Shown: piece after piece, positions 8,430-16,716 of the stretch
Position numbering within the stretch: position 1 is the stretch's first letter
Layout of the letters: every line of letters starts with the position of its first letter
Assembly: GCA_025451775.1 (NCBI GenBank)
Contig: JANWJU010000010.1
Span: forward strand, 1-53,578
Direction of reading: 5' to 3'
Length of the DNA stretch: 53,578 nt
Origin: Terriglobales bacterium
GTDB lineage: Bacteria; Acidobacteriota; Terriglobia; Terriglobales; SCQP01
Position numbers and translations under genes: made by a program
Notes under the pieces: model-generated
What the model was told of the DNA's origin: nothing
Databases searched by the model: none
What the model saw: only the letters and a program-made list of their open reading frames with translations

Positions 8430-10100
8430 CTACGGCTTGGCGCTGGCCTCGGCTGGCTGAGCGGTGGCGCGCTTCTCGGTCAGATCCAGGCGCGCCTTCC
8501 AGGGATCGGCTTCGCCTACCGGGCCCTGCTCGGTGAAGTTCATCAGCAGGTCGGTGCTGGCGTGGTAGGCCGGCCAGGGCGGCAACTGGCCGCCGTTGGG
8601 GTTGCCGGTCTTGGCGAAGTTGCCCCAGTAGAGGTTGGCCTGCTCGGCGATCTTCTCGTCGGCGGGGGCGAGGTTGGCGCCGTATTTCGCCCGCACCGTG
8701 TCGAAGACGTAGGGGATTTCGGAGGCGTGCGATGCGCCCCGCGGCGGCTGCGGCCCCGCGGCCATGGCGCGCCCACCCCGTGCCCCAGCGCGGCCAGTTC
8801 CGCCAGCGCGGCCATTACCTCCAGCGCGGGCGGGCCGGGGCAGCGGCTTGGAGACGGCCACATAGCTAAACCGGTACTCCCACGCCGGAACGCCTTGCGA
8901 GGAGAGCGTCTGCGCCACAAAGCGGGCCGGCTCGAGCATGACCGAATCGGCGCCCACCTCCGCCGCCGCCGCGCGGACGTTATCAGGGTAGCCCGCCGTG
9001 TAGACCGCCTGGGCCTGCGCGGCATCCGCGCCCCAGGGCGCGAACAACTCCTCCATGGTGTTGGCGCGGGTCATGCCGAGGTCGGCGCTGTTGCCCCCGA
9101 TCAGCATGGGCACGTGCTGGAACTGGCCGTCTGTATAGAAGGTCTGCGGATCGCCGGTCACGAGCTTGCCGTCGATCATCGGGCCCGGATAGGTGGTGGG
9201 TTGCCCGGAGGCCATGTTCATGCCGTTGACGATGGTTTCCGCCGGCAGCGCCCGCAGCGCCGCCAGCGCGGCGGTCCCGTCACCGGTGATGCCCTTGCTG
9301 GCAGCGAACGCGACCCCCAGTTGCTCGGCCGAAGGCCGTCCATTCATGCCCTGGCTCACGCCGGTGGCGTTCAAATTCACCCGGCCCCCGCCGGACTCGA
9401 CCCCGGCGCGCTCGAACAATCCCTTGGCCAGCGGCGACGTCATCAACGCGTTCACCGCAAATCCGCCCGCGGATTCACCGAAAACCGTCACCTCGTCCGG
9501 ATTGCCGCCAAAGGCGGCGATATTCTGTTGCACCCACTGCAGGGCGGCCACCTGATCCATATAGCCGTAGTTGCCCAGCATCCCGTCCTGGCTCTCCTTG
9601 GTCAGCTCCGGGAAGGCAAAAAATCCAAACCGCCCCAGCCGGTAGTTGAAGCTGACGAAGGCGATACCCTGCTTGGCGAACTGGCTGCCGTCGTAGACGG
9701 CGGGCGAACTGCCGCCGTTGACCCATCCGCCGCCGTAGATCCACACCATCACCGGCAGCGGGCCGGTGTGGTGCGCGGGCACCCAGACGTTGGCGTAGAG
9801 GCAATCCTCGGCGGGCGTGGTGCGCAGCGGCGCGGCGTCATAGGGGAACGGGAGCTGCATGCAGTCGTGGCCGTACTGGGTGGCGTCGCGCACCCCGCTC
9901 CAGGCGGCCGCCGGTTGCGGCGGCTCCCAGCGCAGGTTGCCCACCGGCGGCGCGGCGTAGGGGATGCCCTTGTACGCGGTCACACCAGCGGCCGTCGAGC
10001 CCTGCAGGCTCCCGGTCGAAATCTTGACGGTTTGCGCGCTGGCCAACGTGACCCATGCCAGTGCCTGAATAGCGGCGGCGACGATAACGACTTTGCGCAT
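8430..10100 (-). CDS. Exported type-B carboxylesterase
   Basis: This 556-residue alpha/beta-hydrolase has a signal peptide (residues 1-22, cleavage after ASA). The catalytic Ser210 is in FGESAGG, the oxyanion motif IYGGGWVNGG is near 121-130, and the catalytic His is in SHASEIPYVFD. It should hydrolyse carboxylic esters outside the cytoplasm; the substrate is unknown. Just before the His motif sits a Gly/Arg/Ala-rich stretch (about 8737-8840) that is not typical of the family and looks like an expanded loop. The start has an AGGAAACCATC leader. It is divergent from the acetyltransferase gene, with 57 bases between starts. Confidence 0.88.
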   Translation of the reverse strand: MRKVVIVAAAIQALAWVTLASAQTVKISTGSLQGSTAAGVTAYKGIPYAAPPVGNLRWEPPQPAAAWSGVRDATQYGHDCMQLPFPYDAAPLRTTPAEDCLYANVWVPAHHTGPLPVMVWIYGGGWVNGGSSPAVYDGSQFAKQGIAFVSFNYRLGRFGFFAFPELTKESQDGMLGNYGYMDQVAALQWVQQNIAAFGGNPDEVTVFGESAGGFAVNALMTSPLAKGLFERAGVESGGGRVNLNATGVSQGMNGRPSAEQLGVAFAASKGITGDGTAALAALRALPAETIVNGMNMASGQPTTYPGPMIDGKLVTGDPQTFYTDGQFQHVPMLIGGNSADLGMTRANTMEELFAPWGADAAQAQAVYTAGYPDNVRAAAAEVGADSVMLEPARFVAQTLSSQGVPAWEYRFSYVAVSKPLPRPARAGGNGRAGGTGRAGARGGRAMAAGPQPPRGASHASEIPYVFDTVRAKYGANLAPADEKIAEQANLYWGNFAKTGNPNGGQLPPWPAYHASTDLLMNFTEQGPVGEADPWKARLDLTEKRATAQPAEASAKP

Positions 10101-10157
10101 GATGGTTTCCTATCCGGACCAATATAGACACGAAGCGCTTCCTTTGTACACTGAATC

Positions 10158-10802
10158 ATGCGCATGCCGGGTTCCTCACTCGACGACATCGTTTTGGAGG
10201 GCCGCGACGTGCGGCTGGAGCCGCTCGCCGAGCGGCACGCGGCGGGCCTGATCGCCGCCGCGGCCGAGGATCCGGGCCTGTATCAATGGACGGTCGTACC
10301 CCAGGGCCACGCCGCCACCCTGGCCTACATCCAGGCCGCAATCGCGGCGCGCGCGGCCGGCGCCGCCCTCCCCTTCGCCACCGTGCGCCGGGTTGATGGC
10401 GCCATCCTGGGATCCACACGGCTTTATGACCTCGAGAGCTGGGCCTGGCCTGCGGGCCATACCCGGCACGGGCGCAACCTGCCCGATGTCTGCGAGATCG
10501 GCCACACCTGGCTGAGCGCTACCGCCATCCGCACCGCCGCCAACACCGAAGCCAAGCTGCTCATGCTGACCCATGCCTTCGAGACTTGGCAGGTGCTACG
10601 GGTCTGTTTGAAAACCGACGCCCGCAACGCCCGCTCGCGCGCCGCCATTGCCAGGATCGGCGGCCGCTTCGAAGGCATCTTGCGCGCCCACATGCTCGCT
10701 GCCGATTTCACCGCGCGCGATTCCGCCCGTTTTTCCATCGTCGCCAGCGAGTGGTCAGCGGTGAAGCAACAGTTACTCGCCCGCCTGCGCGGCGGGCAGT
10801 GA
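10158..10802 (+). CDS. RimJ/RimL-type GNAT acetyltransferase
   Basis: This protein of 214 residues has the layout of the Acetyltransf_3 (RimJ/RimL-like) group: LEGRDVRLEPLAERHAAGL at the N-terminus, DGAILGSTRLYDL as the central strand, CEIGHTWLSATAIRTAANTE at the substrate-side turn, and VLRVCLKTDARNARSRAAIA as the acetyl-CoA-side helix. It would transfer acetyl from acetyl-CoA to an amine on a protein or small molecule. No strong ribosome site is visible before the ATG, so a leaderless or short-leader message is possible. Confidence 0.85.
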   Translation: MRMPGSSLDDIVLEGRDVRLEPLAERHAAGLIAAAAEDPGLYQWTVVPQGHAATLAYIQAAIAARAAGAALPFATVRRVDGAILGSTRLYDLESWAWPAGHTRHGRNLPDVCEIGHTWLSATAIRTAANTEAKLLMLTHAFETWQVLRVCLKTDARNARSRAAIARIGGRFEGILRAHMLAADFTARDSARFSIVASEWSAVKQQLLARLRGGQ

Positions 10803-10835
10803 TCGCTGCCGGCCGGCCGTTGGCCGGCTCGCCGC

Positions 10836-11244
10836 CTAGGGCTGGTAGGGCACCAGCCACGCCGACGTGTTCCCCTGGCTATCGCGCAGTTGAATCTGCC
10901 ACTGATAGTTGCCCCCGCTGGTGAGGCTGCCCACCGTCGGAGTGTTCCCGTTGCCAGTGGGAGTGAAATTGCTCGCATCGCTGGGGTCGGTCCAGATGAA
11001 GGTGGGTGTCGTGCTTGTGCCGGTGGTCGTCATGTTGGCCGGCAGTTCGCTGACCAGCGGCGTAACCGCCGCGGTCAACGTCTCCGATGTCGAGTCGCCG
11101 TAGGTGACTTTCAGCCCATAGCTATCGCCCACCTGCGGCACGACCGAGCCCAGCGTGAGGCTGTACTGGAACGTGCCGCCATCGCACTCCGGGCACCGCC
11201 CCAGGTCCATCGGCACCGCCACGTTCGGGCCCGAGACAAGCTCA
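10836..11244 (-). pseudogene. C-terminal fragment of an Ig/fibronectin-like surface protein
   Basis: The minus-strand frame is open through a beta-rich sequence with repeated Thr/Ser strands (FQYSLTLGSVVPQVGDSYGL, TSTTPTFIWTDPSDASNF, NYQWQIQLRDSQGNTSAW) and ends normally. This resembles the last domain of an acidobacterial secreted protein. There is no signal peptide or start: upstream the frame runs straight into a copy of the dispersed element's right end (11245-11268) and then under dinB. I infer a gene truncated at the element. It could instead be translated from an unknown start as a short hypothetical protein. Confidence 0.45.
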
Positions 11245-11268
11245 ACCCAGCGAAAGGTGGCGAGCCAC
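11245..11268 (+). repeat. Dispersed 103-bp element, right-end fragment
   Basis: The stretch ACCCAGCGAAAGGTGGCGAG plus CCAC matches the conserved right end of the dispersed element (ACCCAGCGAAAAGTGGCGAG plus CCAC in the 35427 copy) with one mismatch. The left part of the element is absent. It sits exactly where the truncated surface-protein fragment starts and just upstream of dinB. Confidence 0.6.
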
Positions 11269-11295
11269 TTGCCACCGCGGGGGCAGACGGGGATA

Positions 11296-12417
11296 ATGGG
11301 CGAAGAAAAGACGAACCGTCCCATGCCCTCAACCGGCCTCAGCCAGCTCCGCAAGATCGTCCACGTGGACATGGACGCGTTCTACGCCTCGGTGGAGCAG
11401 CGCGACGATCCCCGGTTGCGCGGACGCCCGGTGGTGGTGGCGTGGCGGGCCGAGCGGTCGGTGGTGTGCGCGGCCTCGTACGAGGCACGGCGGTTTGGGG
11501 TGCATTCGGCCATGCCGGCGTTGCGCGCCGAGCGGCTGTGCCCGGAGGCGGTGTTCCTGCCCCCCGACTTCACCCGCTACCGGGCCGTGTCCGTGGCGGT
11601 GCGCGCGATCTTGGCCCGCCACACCGCGCTGATCGAACCCCTGTCCCTCGATGAGGCCTATCTGGACGTGACCGAAAACAAGACGGGACTGCCGACCGCG
11701 ACCCAAGTGGCGCAGACGATCCGGCGGCAGATCCGGGACGAACTGCACCTGACGGCTTCGGCGGGCGTGGCCGCCAACAAATTTCTCGCCAAGATCGCCT
11801 CCGATTGGCGCAAGCCGGACGGATTGTTTGTCATCCGGCCCGCCGAGGCTGAAGCTTTTTTGACCCCGCTCGAGGTCGGCCGCCTGCCGGGCGTGGGCCG
11901 CGTCACCGCCCGGCGCCTGGCCGACCTGGGGATCGTCACAGTCGGCGATCTGCGGCAGTGCGACCGCGAGTTTCTGGAACGGAGCTTTGGACGCTTTGGG
12001 GCGCGCCTCTATGAGTTCGCCCGCGGCATCGATCACCATCCCGTCGAGGCCAACCGTTTGACGAAGTCGCTATCCGCCGAAGACACGTTCGAGCGTGACG
12101 TACCGCTGCAGGCCACTGAAGCCGCCATCCGGCGCTTGGCCGAGCGGGTGTGGACGGCCTCGCGGAACGAAACCCACGCCACCCGCATGGCGCGGACCGT
12201 GGTGCTGAAGCTCAAGACGCGGGAGTTCCGCATCCGCACGCGCCGCCAGACCCTGCCCGCTCCACCGCCCTCGTGCGAGGAGCTCATCCACACCGCCCTC
12301 GCCTTGCGTGACCGTGTGGACGCCAGCCCGGGCCAGCTCTATCGCCTGGTGGGGGTGGGGCTGAGCAACTTTGGCGAGCCACGTGGCCCAGAAGGGCACG
12401 ATCTCCTGGATTCGTGA
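11296..12417 (+). CDS. dinB: DNA polymerase IV
   Basis: This Y-family translesion polymerase of about 373 residues has the catalytic acidic residues in HVDMDAFYASVE and LSLDEAYLDVT, the steric-gate region FYAS, the helix-hairpin-helix GVGRVTARRLADLGI, and a little-finger domain ending about 40 residues before the stop. Family members have a C-terminal clamp-binding peptide; I cannot identify a clear one here (the tail is FGEPRGPEGHDLLDS). Two starts are possible: 11296 (MGEEKT, preceded by GACGGGGAT) and 11323 (MPSTGL); I favour the first weakly. It converges on marC with 4 bases between stops. Confidence 0.9.
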   Translation: MGEEKTNRPMPSTGLSQLRKIVHVDMDAFYASVEQRDDPRLRGRPVVVAWRAERSVVCAASYEARRFGVHSAMPALRAERLCPEAVFLPPDFTRYRAVSVAVRAILARHTALIEPLSLDEAYLDVTENKTGLPTATQVAQTIRRQIRDELHLTASAGVAANKFLAKIASDWRKPDGLFVIRPAEAEAFLTPLEVGRLPGVGRVTARRLADLGIVTVGDLRQCDREFLERSFGRFGARLYEFARGIDHHPVEANRLTKSLSAEDTFERDVPLQATEAAIRRLAERVWTASRNETHATRMARTVVLKLKTREFRIRTRRQTLPAPPPSCEELIHTALALRDRVDASPGQLYRLVGVGLSNFGEPRGPEGHDLLDS

Positions 12418-12421
12418 GTCG

Positions 12422-13069
12422 TCAGTGAATGTGGACGAGGGCGGAGAGGCCGTTCCAGCAGATCTGAATGCCGATGCAGAGAATGAGGAACGCCGACAGG
12501 CGCATGAACACGCTCATGCCTGTCGGGCCCAGCCATTTTTCCACCCGTTCGGCCGAGCGGTAACACACAAAGATGCTGACGCCGATCAGCAGTGGACCCA
12601 GGAGCGCGGAGAACCACTGCGCCGCCCAGCCATACATCTGCCGCTGGGTGTTGGCGCCGAGCGCGATGGCGACGGCGATCGAGCCGGGGCCGACGGTGAG
12701 CGGCAGCGTCAGCGGATAAAACGCCTGGCTGGCCAGGCTGGCGCGGCGGGCCTGCATCTGGCGCGGCTCGCTCTCGTTGGAGTGCAGCATGTCCCAGCCG
12801 ATGGCCATCACCACCACGCCGCCGCCCACCTGCACCACCGGCAGCGAAACCCCGAAAAACTTCAGCACCTGGCCGCCGATCAGCATGGACACCAGCAGGA
12901 GCAGGAAGCCATCCACGCTGATGCGCCAGGCGAGATGGGCACGCTCGTGCGGCAGCGCGCCTTGCGTCAGCCCCAGGAACAGCAACGCCCCAGTGAGCGG
13001 ATCCACGATGGGGAACAGGGCGGCCACCACCAGCAGCGTGGCCTCGATTACGTCGACAAGCAGGTGCAT
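12422..13069 (-). CDS. MarC-family integral membrane protein
   Basis: This 215-residue protein has six predicted membrane spans. It shows the family marks near TM1 and TM2 (FPIVDPLTGALLFLGLT) and the internal echo before TM4 (FYPLTLPLTVGPGSIAVAIA). The family was once linked to multiple antibiotic resistance, but the function is unsettled; some members export amino acids. It is probably a single-gene unit, transcribed convergently with dinB. Confidence 0.85.
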   Translation of the reverse strand: MHLLVDVIEATLLVVAALFPIVDPLTGALLFLGLTQGALPHERAHLAWRISVDGFLLLLVSMLIGGQVLKFFGVSLPVVQVGGGVVVMAIGWDMLHSNESEPRQMQARRASLASQAFYPLTLPLTVGPGSIAVAIALGANTQRQMYGWAAQWFSALLGPLLIGVSIFVCYRSAERVEKWLGPTGMSVFMRLSAFLILCIGIQICWNGLSALVHIH

Positions 13070-13126
13070 GCGGAGGCTGACTTCCGGGTTCAGAATACAG
13101 GATACCGAGCCGCCGGAAGCGCCACC

Positions 13127-14935
13127 TTATCCGAACGTGAACGAGTACGCCTGCACCCCAGGATCAAGGAACTGGATTTCGAACGTCCGGTCCTCGACGG
13201 CGCCTTTTTGCCGCACCAACTGATACAGCCGATGGAAGGCGACGGTGCCATAGCCTTGCGCGTCGGTGTCGGCGCCGTGGTCCGGACCAGGGGGCGTGCC
13301 ATCGATGGTGATCTTGAAGCGGATGGGCTTCCTCGTGGCCGAGCCCAGCACGAGATGCAGATCGCGGGCGTGGAAGCGGTAGGTGATGCCGCCGGGCGCC
13401 TTGTCCAGTTGGGCGTAGGCGGCGTTGACCTTCCAGGTGCCGTCCAGTCCCCATTGATTGAGGCTGGGACGGAGCGGGGCGGTGTAGTGGGCGTTGGCGT
13501 CGGTCCGCATCTGCTGCGGCGAATCGAACCGCTCGCCGCGCTGGTAGCCGATGTAGGTCTCGGGCGAGCCGATCTCGTTCATGGCGGCGGGCGCTTCGGC
13601 GCCGGAGCCGTCGACGCGGACCAGGCTTTCGCCCGTGGGCATCGTCTGGTGGTGGGCTTCCGCCAGCAGTTCTTGAATGACCCGCTCGCCCCGGGCGTAA
13701 TCGCCCTCGCCGAAGTGGTGATAGCGGATCTGGCCCTGGGCGTCGATGAAGTAATCGGCGGGCCAGTACTCGTTGGAAAAGGCGTGCCAGATGTTGAGCG
13801 AGCTATCCACCGCGACTGGAAACGTAAGCTTGAGGTTGGTCACCGCCTGGCGCACGTTGGCCGTATTGCGCTCGAAGGCGAACTCGGGCGCGTGCACGCC
13901 GATGACGACCAGACCTTGGTCCTTATATTTCTGCGACCACGCCTCGATATAAGGAAGCGAGCGCAGGCAGTTGATGCAGGAGTAGGTCCACATGTCGACC
14001 AGCACCACCTTGCCGCGCAGCGCCGCCGGCGTGAGGGGAGGGGAGTTGATCCAGGCGGTGGCGCCTTGCAGCGCCGGCATGGGGCCTTCGCGGTCCAGGG
14101 GAACGCTGGCCGGCGCCTGCACGGGATCGGCCGCTGGGATCGTCTTTGCCGCAGGCTGGGCCGCCGCTTGGGCCGCCGGCTGGCCGGAAGCCAGCACCGA
14201 TTGCGCCTGCCCCAGCACGCTCACCAGCTTTTGCTCCACATGATTGGTATTGACGTAGGCGACCGCCGCCAACAAGCGCGTATCCGCGCCCAGCGCGATG
14301 GCGATCACGCCCACCAGCACCGCCCCGCCCAGCGCGCGGCGCAGCCACGCCTCCGCCCCCAAGCCCCGCTTCAAAGCCTTGAACACGCGCTGCCCGGCGA
14401 GCAGCGCCACCGCCAGCGAACACGCGGCCCCCAAGGCGAACGCCAAAAGCAAGCTCAACGAACGCACGCCCACCCCGCTCAGCGCCGCCGCCCCCAGCAC
14501 CAGGCCCAGGATGGGCCCCGCACACGGCGCCCACAGCAGCCCGATCGACGCCCCCAGCAGCACCGACGCGCCGGGACTTGCGGCCGTCGTGCCGGAGGCC
14601 GCCGACCTTCCCTTGCCCAGCCGCACGCCCAGTTGTACAAACGGCCGCGCCAACTGTTCCGCCAGCCGCGGCACCAGCAAGCTCACGCCCAGCACCGCCA
14701 TGATCACCAGCGCGATCCAGCGTCCATATTGGTTGGTGGTGACGATCCAATTGCCGCCCGCGGTCGCCAGCGCGGCGAACAGTGCAAACGTCACCGCCAT
14801 GCCCGCCAGCAGCGGCAGCGTACCCCGCCGGAACGGCTGGTCGGCGCGCGCGAACACAAACGGTATCACCGGCAGGATGCACGGGCTGAGGATGGTCAGC
14901 ACGCCGCCCAAAAACGCCAAGATCAGCACCAGCAT
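13127..14935 (-). CDS. dipZ: DipZ-type CcdA-thioredoxin fusion protein
   Basis: This 602-residue protein joins three parts. Residues 1-230 form a CcdA/DsbD-like electron-carrying membrane domain (Cys in TILSPCILPVIPF and in LLWAPCAGPILG). Residues about 275-420 form a periplasmic TlpA-like thioredoxin with the CINC active site in WTYSCINCLRSLPY. The last about 170 residues form the beta-rich DipZ C-terminal domain. It should pass cytoplasmic reducing power to periplasmic thiols, for example for cytochrome c maturation or protection from metal or oxidative stress. An Ala/Gln/Pro linker separates the membrane and thioredoxin parts. Confidence 0.88.
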   Translation of the reverse strand: MLVLILAFLGGVLTILSPCILPVIPFVFARADQPFRRGTLPLLAGMAVTFALFAALATAGGNWIVTTNQYGRWIALVIMAVLGVSLLVPRLAEQLARPFVQLGVRLGKGRSAASGTTAASPGASVLLGASIGLLWAPCAGPILGLVLGAAALSGVGVRSLSLLLAFALGAACSLAVALLAGQRVFKALKRGLGAEAWLRRALGGAVLVGVIAIALGADTRLLAAVAYVNTNHVEQKLVSVLGQAQSVLASGQPAAQAAAQPAAKTIPAADPVQAPASVPLDREGPMPALQGATAWINSPPLTPAALRGKVVLVDMWTYSCINCLRSLPYIEAWSQKYKDQGLVVIGVHAPEFAFERNTANVRQAVTNLKLTFPVAVDSSLNIWHAFSNEYWPADYFIDAQGQIRYHHFGEGDYARGERVIQELLAEAHHQTMPTGESLVRVDGSGAEAPAAMNEIGSPETYIGYQRGERFDSPQQMRTDANAHYTAPLRPSLNQWGLDGTWKVNAAYAQLDKAPGGITYRFHARDLHLVLGSATRKPIRFKITIDGTPPGPDHGADTDAQGYGTVAFHRLYQLVRQKGAVEDRTFEIQFLDPGVQAYSFTFG

Positions 14936-15041
14936 CGCCGCATATCCCCTCTACCGCCCAGCCTACCATTGGATCGCCAGGGGCGGCTTGAGTTGCGTCA
15001 TTTTTGCGAAGACGCGGCTGGGGCGCCGGCCCCGCGCGGTT

Positions 15042-15467
15042 TCAGCGGGGCGATGAAGCCGGGTGCCCGCCGGATAATAATTCGGCGATGCGCCGGCGCA
15101 GGCGCGCGGCTTCGACCGGCTTGGTCAAGTATTCGTCGAAGCCCGCCGCCAGCGCCCGTTCCCGGTCCCCGGCCATGGCGTGAGCGGTCACGGCGATCAC
15201 CGGCGCCATCAGGGGCAGGTGGCGGAGCTGGCGCAGCACCGCAAACCCATCCAACTCCGGCATTTGGATGTCGATCACCACCAAGTCGGGGTGGTGGCGC
15301 TGAAACAGCTTCAAGGCCGCCGCCCCATTACTCGCCTCGACCACTTGGTAGCCGCGGCCACGCAGGATTTCAGCGATAAACTCCCGGCTGGCGGGATCGT
15401 CCTCGGCGATCAGGATGGTCTTGGGCAGAACGGTCTCGGGCGTTATGGACATCGTAGCCGGCGTCAT
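15042..15467 (-). CDS. Single-domain response regulator (CheY-like receiver)
   Basis: This protein of about 141 residues is only a receiver domain: the acid pocket is in ILIAEDDPASREF, the phosphoryl Asp in LVVIDIQMPELDG, the Thr in VIAVTAHAM and the Lys in YLTKPV. There is no output domain, so it would act by protein contact or as a phosphate sink. Its start lies inside the 3' end of the kinase gene. Starts at 15467 (MTPATMSI) and 15452 (MSITPE) are both possible, giving an overlap of 98 or 83 bases. Confidence 0.88.
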   Translation of the reverse strand: MTPATMSITPETVLPKTILIAEDDPASREFIAEILRGRGYQVVEASNGAAALKLFQRHHPDLVVIDIQMPELDGFAVLRQLRHLPLMAPVIAVTAHAMAGDRERALAAGFDEYLTKPVEAARLRRRIAELLSGGHPASSPR

Positions 15468-16668
15468 CCCCGAGATCCATCTCCTTCCTCTCCTCTTCCC
15501 CTAGCGCAGCCGGCAGGGTGAAGTGAAACTGGCTGCCGATGCCGCCCGCGCTCTCCACCCAGATGCGGCCGCCGTGCGCCTGCACCAGACGGCGCGTAAT
15601 TGCCAAACCCAGTCCCACCCCCGGCTGCTGACGTCCGCTGCTGAGTTGGCGGAACTCCTCGAAGATGATCTCGTGCTCACTGGGTTGGATGCCAACACCG
15701 GTGTCGCCGACTGTGATCTTGACCCACTCGCCTTCACCTTCGGCCGCCACCCAGACCCGGCCACCCACGGGCGTGAACTTCACCGCGTTCGAAACCAAGT
15801 TCACCAGAATGCGCTGCATCCGCGCCGCATCCGCCCGCACCCAGAGCTGGGGATGGGGCCGGAAGGTCAGCACGACCTTCTTTTTCCCCGCCAACAGCTC
15901 CAACCCCGGCATCACCATCGCCTCCTGCTCGCCCAGGTCGAGGCGGCGGGGATCCAGAGCCAGCTGCCCCGCCTCGATGCGTGCCAAATCCAGCAGCTCG
16001 TTGACCAACCCCAAAAGTTGCTGCCCGCCACCGTGGATATACCCCACATAGCGCCGTTGTTTGTCATTCAGCTCGCCCGGGCCGGCAGCACTGGCAGCTT
16101 CCTCGGCGCCGGCCTCCAATAACAGCTCGGAAAACCCCAGGATGGCGTTGAGCGGCGTGCGCAGCTCATGGCTCATGGTGGCGAGGAAGCGGTTCTTTGT
16201 CTCCAACAACTGCTCTACCTCGCGGTTGCGGGACTCCAGCAAGCGGTTCACGTTGGCCAGTTCAACGTGAAAGTTCGCCGTCTCTTTCAGCGCCGACAAG
16301 TACGCGGTGATGTCGCGGTTGATCTCGAACAGATGCAGCCGGCCCGCTGCGTCGCGGTACAGCGAGCGCCGGCTCGCCACCCGGATCGGGCTGCCATTGC
16401 GGTGATGATGCAGCAGCTCTCCCTCCCAGTATCCGGTCAGGGACAACTGGGCGGCGATCTCCGCCCACGGCTTGGGAAACCGGGTGTGGAACAGCTCGTG
16501 GGGATCCTGGCCAATCGCCTCCGCGACCGTCCAGCCGTAGAGCGCCTCCGCGCCCGAGTTCCAGTACTCGATGCGGCCGCCGTCGAAATCGCGCACGAGA
16601 ATGGCGTCGTGGGCCATGTCCAAGAGCTCGCGGCACTGCCGCTCGGAAATGGAGATAGCGGGATCCAT
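15370..16668 (-). CDS. PAS-domain sensor histidine kinase
   Basis: This cytoplasmic kinase of 432 residues has a PAS domain (about 10-130, DAILVRDFDGGRIEYWNSGA and a PAC-like tail), a coiled segment, HisKA with the phosphorylated His in FLATMSHELRTPLNAI, and HATPase (NLVSNAVKFTP, DTGVGI, GVGLGLAITRRLV). The catalytic domain normally ends at FTLPAA. Here the frame runs on for about 45 extra, polar residues that overlap the receiver gene, which may be a by-product of the overlap. No membrane spans are seen, so the PAS domain should sense an internal signal. It is paired with the receiver protein downstream. Confidence 0.88.
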   Translation of the reverse strand: MDPAISISERQCRELLDMAHDAILVRDFDGGRIEYWNSGAEALYGWTVAEAIGQDPHELFHTRFPKPWAEIAAQLSLTGYWEGELLHHHRNGSPIRVASRRSLYRDAAGRLHLFEINRDITAYLSALKETANFHVELANVNRLLESRNREVEQLLETKNRFLATMSHELRTPLNAILGFSELLLEAGAEEAASAAGPGELNDKQRRYVGYIHGGGQQLLGLVNELLDLARIEAGQLALDPRRLDLGEQEAMVMPGLELLAGKKKVVLTFRPHPQLWVRADAARMQRILVNLVSNAVKFTPVGGRVWVAAEGEGEWVKITVGDTGVGIQPSEHEIIFEEFRQLSSGRQQPGVGLGLAITRRLVQAHGGRIWVESAGGIGSQFHFTLPAALGEEERKEMDLGDDAGYDVHNARDRSAQDHPDRRGRSRQPGVYR

Positions 16669-16716
16669 GCCAAAGGAAGAAAAGAAAGGGACGGACCCAG
16701 GGATCCGCCGTACTGC

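Noticed and set aside
7872-10127. Long open frame of about 750 codons on the plus strand
   Set aside because: It is the reverse image of the carboxylesterase and TspO-like genes; its composition is low-complexity and has no family pattern, while the minus strand shows clear motifs.
12370-12392. GGCGAGCCACGTGGCC at the end of dinB resembling the element's right end
   Set aside because: Only about 10 bases match and the reading frame is the normal dinB tail, so this is probably chance.
12371-15379. Open frame of about 1000 codons on the plus strand
   Set aside because: It lies opposite marC and dipZ, whose minus-strand motifs (MarC, CINC thioredoxin) are unmistakable; the His/Gln/Arg-rich content is typical of antisense reading in high-GC DNA.
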